Shown here piece after piece: positions 41,163-49,574 of a stretch of 64,000 bases of DNA (position 1 is the first letter of the stretch; every line of letters starts with the position of its first letter). A model generated the notes under the pieces. It had not been told where the DNA came from. It saw only the letters and a program-made list of their open reading frames with translations, and searched no databases. A program made the translations under genes and the position numbers. The stretch is from Enhydrobacter aerosaccus (GTDB taxonomy: Bacteria; Pseudomonadota; Alphaproteobacteria; Reyranellales; Reyranellaceae): NCBI GenBank assembly GCA_903832005.1, contig CAIKZO010000073.1, positions 1 through 64,000 on the forward strand, given 5' to 3'.

Positions 41163-42566
41163 TCAGCCCTTGAAGTGGCCTTCCGACTTGAGGTCGGCGA
41201 GGGCGCCATCGAACGCCTGATGCAGGCGGCCGAACAGATCGCCAAGTTCGGTCTCGTTGATGATCAGCGGCGGGCAGATCGCGACGCGGTCGCCCATGTT
41301 GCGCACGAACAGGCCGAGCGCCTGGGCATGGGTGGCGACCTTGAGGCCGGCACCGACCGTCGTGTCGAAGGACGCCTTGGTCTTCTTGTCGGCCACGATC
41401 TCGATCGCGCCCATCATGCCGACGCTCATCGCTTCGCCGACCAGCGGATGGTCCGCGAACGACTGCACGTGGTTGGTGAAGGTCGGCGACATGCGCTTGG
41501 CGTGGCCGAACAGGTCGGTCTCGTCGTAGATCTTCTGCGCCTCGAGGGCGACGGCGGCGGCGACCGGATGGCCGGAGTAGGTGAAGCCGTGACCGAACGT
41601 GCCGATCTTGTCGCTCTCCATCATGAGCGCCTGGTAGACCTTCTCGTTGATCATCACCGCGGAGATCGGCAGGAACGACGCCGACAACGCCTTGGCGCAG
41701 GTCAGGATGTCCGGCGTGATGCCCATGGTCTGGGAGCCCCAGACGTTGCCGGTACGGCCGAAGCCGCAGATCACTTCGTCGGCGCAGAACAGCATGTCGT
41801 ACTTCTTCAGCACGGCCTGGATCTTCTCGTAGTAGCCCTTCGGCGGCACGATCACGCCGCCGGCACCCATCACCGGCTCGGCGATGAAGGCGGCACAGGT
41901 CTCGGGGCCTTCCTTGACGATCAGGGCCTCCAGTTCCTCGGCGCAACGCGTGGTGAACTGGTCCTCGGTCTCGCCCGGCAGGCCGAAGCGATAGAAATGC
42001 GGGCAGCTCGTATGCAGGATGCCGGCGATCGGCAGATCGAAGGAGCGATGGTTGACCGGCAGGCCGGTGAGGCTGCCCGACGCCACGGTGATGCCGTGAT
42101 AGCCCTTGATGCGCGAGATGATCTTCTTCTTCTCGGGGCGACCCAGCGCATTGTTCATGTACCACACCATCTTCACGACGGTGTCGTTGGCCTCGGAGCC
42201 GGAGTTGGCGAAGAACACCTTCGACGCCGCGAACGGCGCCATCGACTTGATCTTCTCGGCGAGGTTGATCGCGGGCTCATGCGAACGCTGGTTGAACGCG
42301 TGATAGAACGGCAGCTGCTTCATCTGCTCGTAGGCGACCGTCGCCAGCCGCTCGTTGCTGAAGCCGAGGGCGGCCGACCAGAGGCCCGCCATGCCCTCGA
42401 TGTATTCCTTGCCGTCGTCGTCCACGACATAGACGCCGCGACCGCGCACGATCGTCAACGGGCCGGTCGCCTCGTGCTTCTTGAAGTTCGTGTAGGGGTG
42501 CAAATGGTGCGCAATGTCGCGCGCCGCGTTGGAATTGCCGCGGAAGCTGCGAGGAACGTCGTTCAT
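41163..42566 (-). CDS. class III (omega) aminotransferase
   Basis: This 467-aa PLP enzyme belongs to the class III aminotransferases (putrescine-, beta-alanine- or taurine-pyruvate type). Seen are FANSGSEANDTVVKMVWYMN, SRIKGYHGITVASGSLTG, the PLP Asp in FCADEVICGFGRTGNVWG and the Schiff-base Lys in TCAKALSASFLPISAVM. The start MNDVPRSF at 42566 is preferred to the GTG two codons upstream; AAAGG lies about 8 nt before. The amino donor cannot be told from sequence. Its transcript probably ends at the 41078-41108 hairpin. It is divergent in function but close in position to the GntR gene, 72 nt upstream on the same strand. Confidence 0.93.
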   Translation of the reverse strand: MNDVPRSFRGNSNAARDIAHHLHPYTNFKKHEATGPLTIVRGRGVYVVDDDGKEYIEGMAGLWSAALGFSNERLATVAYEQMKQLPFYHAFNQRSHEPAINLAEKIKSMAPFAASKVFFANSGSEANDTVVKMVWYMNNALGRPEKKKIISRIKGYHGITVASGSLTGLPVNHRSFDLPIAGILHTSCPHFYRFGLPGETEDQFTTRCAEELEALIVKEGPETCAAFIAEPVMGAGGVIVPPKGYYEKIQAVLKKYDMLFCADEVICGFGRTGNVWGSQTMGITPDILTCAKALSASFLPISAVMINEKVYQALMMESDKIGTFGHGFTYSGHPVAAAVALEAQKIYDETDLFGHAKRMSPTFTNHVQSFADHPLVGEAMSVGMMGAIEIVADKKTKASFDTTVGAGLKVATHAQALGLFVRNMGDRVAICPPLIINETELGDLFGRLHQAFDGALADLKSEGHFKG

Positions 42567-42644
42567 GGCCACACCTTTGGAAAACGCTGTAGGAGGCCCA
42601 AGATAGCGACCCGCAGCGGTCCCTGTCGACTCGAAGGACGTGAG

Positions 42645-43307
42645 TTATTTGCGCTCGAGCGCGGCTGCCAGGGCGCGGCCGGCGTCGAGGATATGCTCCC
42701 GCAATAATTTACAGGCAGCCTCGGTGCGCTTCTGCTCGACGGCCTTCAGAAGCGCGCGGTGCTCGTCGTCCGAGCGTGGCTGCCAGTCGAGGCTCTGCCA
42801 GGTTGCGAACAGGTGGCGCGCGCTCACCCGGTGCAAGTCGGAGATTGCGGCCAGCAGCCGGGGCAGGGCACAGGGCACTGTCAGCGCGTCGTGGAAACGC
42901 CGGTTGGCTGCCTCCCAGACAGTGACGTCGGACTGCCCGACGCAGGCCTCCAGCGCCTCGCGCGCGCGCTCTAAATCCGCAGGCTGAAGCTTTGGCATCG
43001 CGTGCTGGAGCGCGAGCGTCTCCAAGGCGGCCCGCATTTCCGTGACTTCGATCACGTCGGCCGGATCGAGGGTCGCCACCCGCACGCCCCGTCGTGGCTC
43101 GGTGACGACCAGCCCTTGCGCATCGAGCCGCCGGAAGGCCTCGCGCACGGGGACATGGCTGGCGCGAAACGCCTGCGCGATCTCGTCCTGGCGCAGGCGC
43201 GTCCCCGGCTGAAGCACGCCGGACACGATCTGGCTGGCCAGCGCGCGCGCGATCTGGCCGGCGAGGGAGCGGTCGTCGTCGATAGGGTCTTGCGTCTCTG
43301 ATTTCAT
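42645..43307 (-). CDS. GntR family regulator, FadR/FCD subfamily
   Basis: This 220-aa repressor-type protein has a winged helix-turn-helix at the N-terminus (RLRQDEIAQAFRASHVPVRE, then AFRRLDAQGLVVTEPRRGV). An all-helical FCD effector domain follows, with metal-binding-type residues (VTEMRAALETLALQHAMP; HDALTVPCALPRLL). FCD regulators respond to small acids or amino acids. It is divergent from the RidA-aminotransferase-dipeptidase-Dpp genes and probably controls them. An AT-rich palindrome sits just before its own start codon. Confidence 0.92.
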   Translation of the reverse strand: MKSETQDPIDDDRSLAGQIARALASQIVSGVLQPGTRLRQDEIAQAFRASHVPVREAFRRLDAQGLVVTEPRRGVRVATLDPADVIEVTEMRAALETLALQHAMPKLQPADLERAREALEACVGQSDVTVWEAANRRFHDALTVPCALPRLLAAISDLHRVSARHLFATWQSLDWQPRSDDEHRALLKAVEQKRTEAACKLLREHILDAGRALAAALERK

Positions 43308-43309
43308 AA

Positions 43310-43323
43310 TATTATAGATAATA
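43310..43323. promoter_or_regulatory. candidate GntR operator
   Basis: TATTAT-AG-ATAATA is a perfect 14-nt palindrome in an otherwise AT-rich patch (43305-43332) between the divergent GntR and RidA genes. AT-rich palindromes in such divergent regions are typical targets of FCD-type GntR regulators. It starts 3 nt before the GntR start codon, consistent with autoregulation. This is inference from position and symmetry. Confidence 0.45.
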
Positions 43324-43368
43324 GATTATATTTCTGTGGCCTCGATTACCAGCGTGTCGGCGGTGACC

Positions 43369-43857
43369 ATGAGCGATCAGGTGGAGCGGCGTCTAACGGC
43401 GTTGGGGATAGCTTTGCCCCGGCCTCCGCGGGCGATTGGCAATTTTGCCTACGGCATCGAGCATGGTGGCCTGCTTTATCTGTCCGGCACCTACGGGACC
43501 GCCGTTGGCCCCGACGATGCGGACTTCCTGCCAATCGTCGGCAAGGTTGGCGCCGATATCTCGATCGAGGACGGCTACCGGTCTGCCCGGCTGATGGCGA
43601 TCAACCATCTCGCGATGGCCAAGGCCGTCGTGGGAAGTCTCGACCGGATCGCGCGCGTCATTCGCCTGCTGGGCTTCGTCAATGCCGCGCCCGGATTCCG
43701 CGACGCCCCCCAAGTCCTGAATGGCGCTTCCGACCTACTGGTCGAGGTGTTCGGCATGAACGACGGCCGGCACGCGCGATCGGCGCTCTATCAACATGAG
43801 CTCGCCCGCAACGCTCCCGTTGCCGGGGAACTCACTCTCGCGGTGAAACCAACATGA
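43369..43857 (+). CDS. RidA/YjgF family protein
   Basis: This 162-aa (from the ATG at 43369) trimeric RidA-superfamily protein has GGLLYLSGTYGTAVGPDD near residue 35 and RVIRLLGFVNAAPGFRDAPQV towards the C-terminus, ending RSALYQHELARNAPVAGEL. RidA proteins hydrolyse reactive enamine/imine intermediates made by PLP enzymes. The conserved imine-binding Arg lies at the usual late position in the HARSALYQHEL stretch. It overlaps the start of the aminotransferase gene (ATGA-type), which supports a shared pathway. A GTG at 43336 is an alternative start. Confidence 0.88.
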   Translation: MSDQVERRLTALGIALPRPPRAIGNFAYGIEHGGLLYLSGTYGTAVGPDDADFLPIVGKVGADISIEDGYRSARLMAINHLAMAKAVVGSLDRIARVIRLLGFVNAAPGFRDAPQVLNGASDLLVEVFGMNDGRHARSALYQHELARNAPVAGELTLAVKPT

Positions 43858-45023
43858 CGCCCAAACATATTCGCCCAGCCCGCCTTCAGCACGTCGCCGG
43901 TATCGGCGTCGACCGGATGGGTTCGATTGCCGACGCGTCGGGTCGCGATTTCCTGAGGCTGGAGAACCTCGACACCGATATCCCGCCGGATGCCGAGGCA
44001 ATCGCTCGGACGCGCGCCGCGGCCGAAGAGGACGCGGCGAACAGCTACCTGCCGTTCGTTGGCCAGGATGTCCTGCGCGAAGTCGCCGCGGCGCACGTCT
44101 CGGAGATGTCGGGCGTGTCCTACAGCGCGCGCAACTGCGTGATCTCCGCCGGCGGGCTCTCGGGCATCCTCAATGCGCTGCTGGCGACGGTCGATGTCGG
44201 CGACGAGGTGATCGTCACCGATTCGACCTACGCGGGATTGCTGAACAGGGTCCGGCTGGCCGGCGGCACGCCGCGGCAGGTGCCCTTTGTCTTCGAGCCC
44301 GGTGGTGTCTGGCGCCTCGACCGACGAGCGCTGCAGGAAGCGATCGGCCCACGCAGCCGCGCGATGCTGCTGATGTCGCCCTCTATGCCAAGCGGCGGCG
44401 TTCTCGACGCTGACGACTGGGCTTTGGTGGCCGAGCTTTGCGTCCGTCACAATCTTCTGTTGATCCTCGACAGCGCGATGGAGCGCCTGCTGTTCGATGG
44501 CCGCGGCGTGATCCATCCGGCAGGCCTGCCCGGCATGGAGGAGCGGACCATCACCGTCGGTGCAGCGTCCAAGGAGTTGCGCATGATCGGCTGGCGCGTC
44601 GGCTGGACGGTGGCTCCGGACTGGTTGATGCCCGACCTTGTCGCTGTCTCGCTCGGCAACGTCGTGGTGCCGGTCGGCATCGCGCAGGCCGCCGCTGCTG
44701 TTGCCCTGTTGAAATCGAAGGAGACGTTGCCTGCCTATGTGGCGGAGCTGCAGCGTCGGCGCGACACGGTGGCCGAGGAATTGCGCGGTCTTCCGTTCGG
44801 TCTGCCGTCAGGCGGCTGGTCGCTGCTGTTGCGAGTGTCCGATTTCGGCCTCGATGGCGCTGCGATGTCGGAGCGGCTGCTGGAGCAGGGCATTTGCGCG
44901 ACTGGCATGGCCGGATGGGGCGTAGCGCACGGTCAGCAATACATCCGCTTCGTCTTCGCCAACGAGCCGGTCGAAAGGCTGCGCGGGATGGGCGCCAAAG
45001 TGCGCGCGGCGTTGGGCCAATGA
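43854..45023 (+). CDS. PLP-dependent aminotransferase, class I/II fold
   Basis: This 389-aa enzyme belongs to the aspartate aminotransferase fold. ISAGGLSGILNALLATVDVG is the N-terminal glycine-rich region. LLILDSAMERLLFDG contains the Asp/Glu for the pyridine nitrogen. The Schiff-base Lys is in GAASKELRMIGWRVGWTVAP, followed by the substrate Arg near RFVFANEPVERLRG. It overlaps RidA upstream and the M19 homologue downstream by 4 nt each, so all three are coupled. It could transaminate an amino acid freed by the peptide importer and hydrolases in this locus. Confidence 0.9.
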   Translation: MTPKHIRPARLQHVAGIGVDRMGSIADASGRDFLRLENLDTDIPPDAEAIARTRAAAEEDAANSYLPFVGQDVLREVAAAHVSEMSGVSYSARNCVISAGGLSGILNALLATVDVGDEVIVTDSTYAGLLNRVRLAGGTPRQVPFVFEPGGVWRLDRRALQEAIGPRSRAMLLMSPSMPSGGVLDADDWALVAELCVRHNLLLILDSAMERLLFDGRGVIHPAGLPGMEERTITVGAASKELRMIGWRVGWTVAPDWLMPDLVAVSLGNVVVPVGIAQAAAAVALLKSKETLPAYVAELQRRRDTVAEELRGLPFGLPSGGWSLLLRVSDFGLDGAAMSERLLEQGICATGMAGWGVAHGQQYIRFVFANEPVERLRGMGAKVRAALGQ

Positions 45024-46015
45024 AGCCCGCGTGGCGCGCGGAGCGGCCGTGGCTTGCCGATGCCACAGTATGCGACGGCCTGTTGCCCTGGGCTGATCAC
45101 TTCCTGCCGCCTGGCTCGGATCTCGCCGAGCAGCTCGGGCGCTTTCGTGCAGCTGGCGTCGATCACATCTCGCTCACGGCGGCGGCCAGCAATGAAGATG
45201 CGCAAGCAGCGCTCGTCCGGCTGGGCTTCCTGCGCCGTGCCGTCGCCGCGCACGCCGATTGGATATCGATTGCCGATGATGTGACGACGATCAAGGCCGC
45301 GCGCCTTGCCGGACGGATGTCCGTGTCGTTTCATTTCCAGACCGCGACGCCGATGGCCGGAAGTCTCGATCTCGTCGAGGCTTTCAAGGGCGCGGGTATC
45401 GGGCGGTCGATCCTTGCCTACAACGAAGCCAATGTGTTCGCCGATGGTTGCCATGAGCCGCGCAATGGTGGGCTGACGGCCTATGGAAAGCGCCTGATCG
45501 CGTGCATGGACGAAGTAGGAATGGTCGTCGACCTCAGCCACTGCGGCGAGCGCACGTCGTTCGACGCGATGGACGCTCCGCTGAAGCGTGCGCCGATTTT
45601 CTCGCACTCCAATGCCCGGGCGCTGTTCGGCCATGAGCGCAACATCACCGATGCTCAGATCAAGGCGTGTGCTGCGCGCGGTGGCTACATCGGCGTCAAC
45701 GGCGTCGGCATGTTCCTCGGTGTCGATGGGCCGTACCTTCCGGCGACGATTGCCGAACATGTTGCCCACATCGCGTCGCTGGCCGGAGCCGACCGTGTGG
45801 GACTCGGTCTTGATTTCATGTTTCTCGAAGGCAGCGACTACGGGTTCTTCCATAGTGCGCCGGGTCGTTGGCCGCGTGGCTATCCCGTGCCGCCCTGGGA
45901 TTTCTTCCAGCCGGAGCAGTTCGGCGACCTGATGCTGGCGCTCGAAGCCAAGGGCTTCTCGCGCGCCGAACTGATCGGTGTGCTGGGAGAGAACTACTTA
46001 CGGCTCGCCGCTTAG
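45020..46015 (+). CDS. peptidase M19 (membrane dipeptidase) homologue with altered metal site
   Basis: This 331-aa protein aligns with renal-dipeptidase-type M19 enzymes over its second half: GLTAYGKRLIACMDEVGMVV with DLSH, PIFSHSNARALFGHERNI, and VGLGLDFMFLEG. The His in DLSH and the His in FSHSNAR (zinc ligands) are present. The N-terminal HxD zinc motif is missing, with CDGLLPW (18-24) standing where DGHND would be. The bridging Glu of the usual EGG motif is replaced in FHFQTATPMAG. The start at 45020 overlaps the aminotransferase stop. It may be a divergent amidohydrolase subfamily with another metal arrangement. Confidence 0.82.
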   Translation: MKPAWRAERPWLADATVCDGLLPWADHFLPPGSDLAEQLGRFRAAGVDHISLTAAASNEDAQAALVRLGFLRRAVAAHADWISIADDVTTIKAARLAGRMSVSFHFQTATPMAGSLDLVEAFKGAGIGRSILAYNEANVFADGCHEPRNGGLTAYGKRLIACMDEVGMVVDLSHCGERTSFDAMDAPLKRAPIFSHSNARALFGHERNITDAQIKACAARGGYIGVNGVGMFLGVDGPYLPATIAEHVAHIASLAGADRVGLGLDFMFLEGSDYGFFHSAPGRWPRGYPVPPWDFFQPEQFGDLMLALEAKGFSRAELIGVLGENYLRLAA

Positions 46016-46026
46016 GGAGAATCGAG

Positions 46027-46836
46027 ATGCTCAACAGACGCACTTTGATGGGCACCGCCGGTGCACTTGCCTTGACGCACAAAGCCCAGGCTGCGGATCC
46101 GCTTGAAATCTTCAGCTCCGACATCCGGCCGTTGTCGATCGCGGAGGGTCCACGTCGCGGGCTCGTGCTCGATATTGTCAGCGAGGTCTTCAAGGCGATC
46201 GGCCGTGACGTGCGGTATACATTCCTGCCGTTCGCGGAGACGTTACAACGCACGCAGTCGCAGCCGGGCGCGCTGGTCACGCCGCTTGCCCGCTCGCTGC
46301 AGCGTGAAGCGGGCTTCGCGTGGATCGCGAAGGTGATCGACGTGCCACAAGCCATGGGGACCTTGGGCGGCAAGCCCGCTGCCGATCTCGATATGGCGCG
46401 CAAGTTCGCGCATGTAGGTGTGGTTCGTGCCGGCGTGCAGGAGAGCTTCTTGCGGGATAACGGCTTCACCAATCTCGTGCAGTTTGCGACGGCTGCCGAG
46501 ATCGCAAAAGCCCTGGCGGCGGGCGAGATCGACGCCTGGTACGCGACCTCCACGGAGATCGCCCTTCAGATCGACGCCGTCGGCCGGCTGAAGGACCTGC
46601 ACATCGGCCCCACTTTGCAGGCAGCGCCAGTCTGGCTCGCCGGCAACAAGGATATGGCGTCGGTACCGGTTGATCAGATCGCAAAGGCGATGGCTGATCT
46701 GGAACGCTCAGGGACCGTGCAGCGCACATATCGAGCCTACGTTCCTGGCTTACAAAGCAGACCAATTGACGCCATGCCAGAGCCAGTGCAACTTGCGCCG
46801 CTATCGGCGCCCGTGGGTGGATTTCGGGCGTTTTAG
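46027..46836 (+). CDS. family 3 extracellular solute-binding protein
   Basis: This 269-aa exported protein has an N-terminal signal (LNRRTLMGTAGALALTHKAQA, RR leader). The amino-acid binding-protein fold follows: LSIAEGPRRGLVLDIVSEVFKAIG near the start, TPLARSLQREAGFAWIAKVI and a C-terminal VPVDQIAKAMADLERSGTV. It lies between the M19 homologue and a family 5 peptide-binding protein. It has no polar-amino-acid permease beside it, so it may work with the Dpp-type permeases or as a sensor-type receptor. Confidence 0.85.
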   Translation: MLNRRTLMGTAGALALTHKAQAADPLEIFSSDIRPLSIAEGPRRGLVLDIVSEVFKAIGRDVRYTFLPFAETLQRTQSQPGALVTPLARSLQREAGFAWIAKVIDVPQAMGTLGGKPAADLDMARKFAHVGVVRAGVQESFLRDNGFTNLVQFATAAEIAKALAAGEIDAWYATSTEIALQIDAVGRLKDLHIGPTLQAAPVWLAGNKDMASVPVDQIAKAMADLERSGTVQRTYRAYVPGLQSRPIDAMPEPVQLAPLSAPVGGFRAF

Positions 46837-46850
46837 AAGGGGGTTTCAGA

Positions 46851-48464
46851 ATGAATTTGAGCTTCGGGCGTGGCATCGCTCTGGCGGTCGTGTGCGCGGG
46901 CCTTTCGGTCGCGTCGATCGCCGATGCCAAGACTTTCAAGTGGGCGAATTCGGGCGACGTGAGCTCGATGGATCCGTATGCCCGTCAGGAGACTTTCCTC
47001 CTGACCTTCACGGCGAACATCTATGACCCGCTGGTCCGCCGCGACAAGGACCTGAAGCTCGAGGGCGCCATCGCCACCAAGTGGGGCCAGCAGGACCCGA
47101 TGCACTGGTTCTTCGACCTGCGTCCGGGTGTGAAGTTCTCCGACGGCTCGCCGCTCACGGCGGACGACGTCGTGTTCTCGCTCAACCGCGCCAATGGCCC
47201 CGGCTCGAACGTCAACGGCAACTTCTCGTCGGTTAAGTCGATCACCAAGGTGAGCGACAGCCGCGTCGAGGTCGAGCTGCTGGTCGCCGATCCGCTGCTC
47301 GCCGACAAGTGGTCGTCGGTCGGAATCATGTCCAAGGCCTGGTGCGAGAAGAACAACGCCGTCCAGGCGGCCGACATGATCAAGAACGAAGAGAACTTCG
47401 CCACCCGTAACGCGATGGGTTCCGGTCCGTTCATGGTCAAGGAGCGCCGCGCGGGCGAGAAGACGATCCTCGTGCCGAACCCCAACTGGTGGGACAAGCC
47501 GGTCCACGACCTGACCGAGGTGATCTTCACGCCGGTCTCGAATGCGGCGACCCGCATCGCCGCGCTCAAGGCGGGCGACATCGACATGACCTACGAGGTC
47601 CCGCCGGCCGATACCGAGAACCTGAAGAAGGACCCCAACATCAAGGTGATGGAAGGCCCGGAAACCCGCGTCGTTTACCTGGGCTGGGACCAGGAGCGTG
47701 ACGAGCTGGTCGAGTCCAACGTGAAGGGCAAGAATCCGTACAAGGACAAGCGCGTGCGCGAAGCCATGTACCGGTCGATCGACATCGAGGCGATCAAGCG
47801 CACCGTGATGCGCGGCCAGTCGTTCCCGACCGCCCTGATGGTGGCGCCGGGCCTCAACGGCTACACCAAGGACCTCGACGTCCGTCCGTCGCTGCTGAAG
47901 CCGGAAGAAGCCAAGAAGATGCTGGCCGACGCCGGTTATCCCGACGGCTTCGAGACCGGCATGGATTGCCCGAACGATCGCTACGTCAATGACGAGAAGA
48001 TCTGCCAGGCCGTCGTCGGCATGCTCGCCAAGATCGGCATCAAGGTGAATCTGCGGGCCCAGACCCGCAATCTCTTCTTCGCCAAGATCCTGCGCAGCAC
48101 GCAGGACGGCAAGCCGAACCAGACCAGCTTCTACATGCTGGGCTGGTCGCCGGGCCAGACCTACGACGTCCACAACGTGTTCGAGCAGATCATCGAGACG
48201 CCGGACATCAAGCGCAAGAAGGGCCTCTACAACTCGGGCGGCTACTCGAACAAGAAGTTCGACGAGCTGGCCGACAAGGTCGAGGTCGAGACGGACAAGG
48301 CCAAGCGTGACGCCATGATTCACGAGGCGACCAAGATCTACGTCGATGACTATGCGTACATCCCGCTGCACCAGCAGGCGCTGGTCTGGGCGATGCGCAA
48401 GAACATCGACCTGGTCCAGCCCGCGGACAACACGTTCCCGCTGCGTTTCGTCAACGTGAAGTAA
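46851..48464 (+). CDS. peptide/dipeptide ABC transporter substrate-binding protein (DppA-type)
   Basis: This 537-aa periplasmic protein has a Sec signal (FGRGIALAVVCAGLSVASIADA). It shows family 5 motifs such as WANSGDVSSMDPYARQETFL at the start of the mature part, LRPGVKFSDGSPLTADDVVFSLN and the late GQTYDVHNVFEQIIETPDIK. It binds a peptide or other oligomeric ligand. It is the first gene of the transporter group proper, separated from dppB by a strong hairpin that would raise its own message level. Confidence 0.93.
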   Translation: MNLSFGRGIALAVVCAGLSVASIADAKTFKWANSGDVSSMDPYARQETFLLTFTANIYDPLVRRDKDLKLEGAIATKWGQQDPMHWFFDLRPGVKFSDGSPLTADDVVFSLNRANGPGSNVNGNFSSVKSITKVSDSRVEVELLVADPLLADKWSSVGIMSKAWCEKNNAVQAADMIKNEENFATRNAMGSGPFMVKERRAGEKTILVPNPNWWDKPVHDLTEVIFTPVSNAATRIAALKAGDIDMTYEVPPADTENLKKDPNIKVMEGPETRVVYLGWDQERDELVESNVKGKNPYKDKRVREAMYRSIDIEAIKRTVMRGQSFPTALMVAPGLNGYTKDLDVRPSLLKPEEAKKMLADAGYPDGFETGMDCPNDRYVNDEKICQAVVGMLAKIGIKVNLRAQTRNLFFAKILRSTQDGKPNQTSFYMLGWSPGQTYDVHNVFEQIIETPDIKRKKGLYNSGGYSNKKFDELADKVEVETDKAKRDAMIHEATKIYVDDYAYIPLHQQALVWAMRKNIDLVQPADNTFPLRFVNVK

Positions 48465-48498
48465 TCGACCCAGTCATCCACACTGCGTCGCTGTAACG

Positions 48499-48540
48499 AC
48501 CGGCCTCGGCCACCCCTGGTGGCTGAGGCCGGTTCCGTTT
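48499..48540 (+). terminator. long hairpin between the binding protein and permease genes
   Basis: A stem of about 16 bp (48499-48514 with 48518-48533, one G-T wobble, CCT loop) lies 35 nt past the binding-protein stop. It is followed by TTCCGTTTC. It would act as a partial terminator or 3'-end stabiliser, giving an excess of binding protein over permeases, a common arrangement in such operons. Confidence 0.75.
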
Positions 48541-48586
48541 CGGCCTCAATCCTGCTAGGGCTACGCCCAGGCAAATTTATCCATAA

Positions 48587-49573
48587 ATGCTCGCTTTCAT
48601 CCTCCGTCGTCTCGCCCAATCCGTCGCCGTGCTGCTGACGGTGGGATTGGTGTCTTTTTTCCTGTTCCAGTATGTCGGCGATCCGATCAATTCGATGGTG
48701 GGCCAGGACACGCCCGCCGCGGAGCGTGAGGCGCTGCGGGAAAAGCTCGGCCTCAACGATCCGGCGCCGGTCCAGTTCGTCCACTTCATCAACAATGCAG
48801 CGCACGGCCGCTTCGGGCTGAGCTACCGCACCTCCGAACCGGTCAATCGCCTGATCCTCGAGCGCATGCCGGCGACCCTCGAACTCTCCTTCTGTGCAGC
48901 GGTGTTCGCCCTGCTGGTTGGCATTCCCATGGGCGTCTACACCGGCCTGTATCCGCAACACTGGAGCAGCCGGCTGTTCCAGGCGGTGTCGCTGATCGGC
49001 ATATCCTTGCCTACCTTCCTGATCGGCATTCTCCTGATCCTATTGTTCGCCGTGATCCTGCACTGGCTGCCGTCGTTCGGCCGAGGGCAGACCTCGACCT
49101 TCGGCTGGTGGACCACGAACTTCACGAGTTGGAAGGGATTGCAGGCGCTGATCCTGCCGTCGATCACGCTCGGCCTCTTCCAACTCACGCTGATCATGCG
49201 TCTGGTGCGCTCGGAGATGCTCGAGGTGATGCGCACGGACTACATCAAGTTCGCCCGCGCACGCGGCCTCACCAACCGCGCCATCAACTTCGGACATGCG
49301 CTCAAGAACACGATGGTGCCCGTGATCACCGTGACCGGCCTGCAGCTGGGCTCCCTGATTGCCTTCGCCCTGGTGACCGAGACGGTCTTCGCCTGGCCGG
49401 GTGTCGGTCAGCTCTTCATCCAGTCGGTCCAGTTCAACGACATCCCGGTGATGGCCGCCTACCTGATGCTGATCGGGTTGCTGTTCGTGCTGATCAATCT
49501 GGTCGTCGACCTTCTCTATTTCGCCGTCGATCCGCGCCTGCGCGGGCCGGGCACGGCACGGGCAGGACACTGA
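48587..49573 (+). CDS. dppB: peptide ABC transporter permease (DppB-type)
   Basis: This 328-aa inner-membrane permease starts MLAFILRRLAQSVAVLLTVG, the DppB signature start, and contains the EAA-loop region KFARARGLTNRAINFGHALKN. TETVFAWPGVGQLFIQSVQFND is visible before the last helices. It has about six membrane segments. There is no strong Shine-Dalgarno before the ATG. It begins the dppBCDF run downstream of the hairpin. Confidence 0.95.
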   Translation: MLAFILRRLAQSVAVLLTVGLVSFFLFQYVGDPINSMVGQDTPAAEREALREKLGLNDPAPVQFVHFINNAAHGRFGLSYRTSEPVNRLILERMPATLELSFCAAVFALLVGIPMGVYTGLYPQHWSSRLFQAVSLIGISLPTFLIGILLILLFAVILHWLPSFGRGQTSTFGWWTTNFTSWKGLQALILPSITLGLFQLTLIMRLVRSEMLEVMRTDYIKFARARGLTNRAINFGHALKNTMVPVITVTGLQLGSLIAFALVTETVFAWPGVGQLFIQSVQFNDIPVMAAYLMLIGLLFVLINLVVDLLYFAVDPRLRGPGTARAGH

Positions 49574-49574
49574 C

